From Gymnothorax reevesii (taxonomy: Eukaryota; Chordata; Actinopteri; Anguilliformes; Muraenidae): DNA of 64,000 bases. Under the pieces are notes generated by a model that saw only the letters and a list, made by a program, of their open reading frames with translations, had not been told where the DNA came from and did not search any database. A program made the translations under genes and the position numbers. Within the stretch, counting starts at the first letter, position 1. The number at the start of each line of letters is the position of its first letter. Shown here piece by piece: positions 63,416 to 64,000 of this stretch. The stretch is from the NCBI GenBank assembly GCA_029721435.1, contig CM056583.1, positions 51,191,620 to 51,255,619 of the forward strand, in the 5' to 3' direction.

Positions 63416-64000
63416 AAAAAAAAATTATTCTGACTATAAGCCGAACGTTTTTAGAGTTACGAACCAAAGCATGTTTTGGCTTTACTTAAGCACAACTATG
63501 GCTTATCAGGGTCATTTTTCTTAATTGAGTGGAGGATGACCATAGGAACCTACCTGCCAAGTTAGGTTGCTCAAGCATATACAGTTTTTGTTGAGGAAAC
63601 ACTTTTAGGACAGAAAAAAAAACATAAAATGATGATACAAAAAACAAAAACAAAAGAGTTTCAGGAGCTTTGGTGCTTGAACCCCGAATAATGCTGGTCA
63701 CTTATAAATTTAATCATGTGGGTCATATTTTCAACATTTGAAAGCAGATTTGCTTGTTCCAGTTTTAACCTCAGAAAATCCAGATCAACACACAGACTTT
63801 CAGATGTTGTCTGTAAGTGGTCATCATGTTTTATCAATGCGTGTGTCTGAGTCATTTATAGGCATTGACAAGGTAAAAAATAACAATTTCTGCTTCAAAT
63901 AACAATTTTTGTCCTTGTTCAGCACGTTCTCATTTACTCAGCGAATCATAAATATTCTTATCTGCTATACAAATACCCCAAATTTAGATCTGTCTGTCAA
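63416..64000. other. Unassigned intergenic DNA
   Basis: Nothing recognised, apart from short A runs. Confidence 0.35.

Overview
The window reads as nuclear DNA of a teleost-type ray-finned fish. It holds vertebrate genes with spliced introns, an AT-rich background, many Tc1/mariner copies, the tRNA-derived SINE common in fish, L1- and I-type LINE pieces, a Penelope-like piece, hAT and TTAA-target transposons, and long dinucleotide runs. No bacterial, phage, CRISPR or rRNA features were seen. Two host genes can be called firmly, both on the minus strand.

(1) About 9.86-14.3 kb: a polyubiquitin gene. It has nine head-to-tail ubiquitin units plus a C-terminal Asn in one coding exon, a 5'-UTR intron of about 1.9 kb, a short non-coding first exon, a TATA box and a perfect three-unit heat-shock element. 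(2) About 20.4-38.05 kb: a tyrosylprotein sulfotransferase gene, closest to TPST2 from remembered sequence. Three coding exons have clean GT-AG junctions and compatible phases, and all four known catalytic residues are present. The last short exon is only a candidate. As I recall, human UBC (12q24) and TPST2 (22q12) lie in regions that share one chromosome in chicken, so their linkage here suggests that the polyubiquitin gene is ubc.

The rest is mostly mobile DNA. 1.8-7.3 kb holds a Penelope-like fragment, an I-type LINE fragment, a Tc1 nested in another Tc1, and a Tc1 carrying a TTAA-flanked MITE. 14.9-17.9 kb holds a foldback repeat, a hAT MITE with 8-bp target duplication, and another terminal-inverted-repeat element. 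The last tpst2 intron (20.4-25.4 kb) has a Tc1 split by an L1 fragment with 8-bp flanking repeats. Intron 2 (25.6-35.3 kb) contains a ~1.4 kb TIR element split by a 3.45 kb TTAA-flanked element.

Upstream of tpst2 lies a 5'-truncated L1 (38.2-39.9 kb), then an inverted second copy of the same ~1.4 kb TIR element (40.3-49.9 kb). That copy is split by an 8.4 kb hAT-like element. The hAT in turn holds a Tc1, a second TTAA-type copy, and an element carrying nuclear-receptor half-sites. The two TIR copies act as each other's empty site, so three insertions can be read directly, which is the most informative structure in the window.

50-64 kb has no confident gene. It carries further Tc1 copies, SINE pieces and a possible minus-strand 3' terminal exon near 61.4-61.9 kb.
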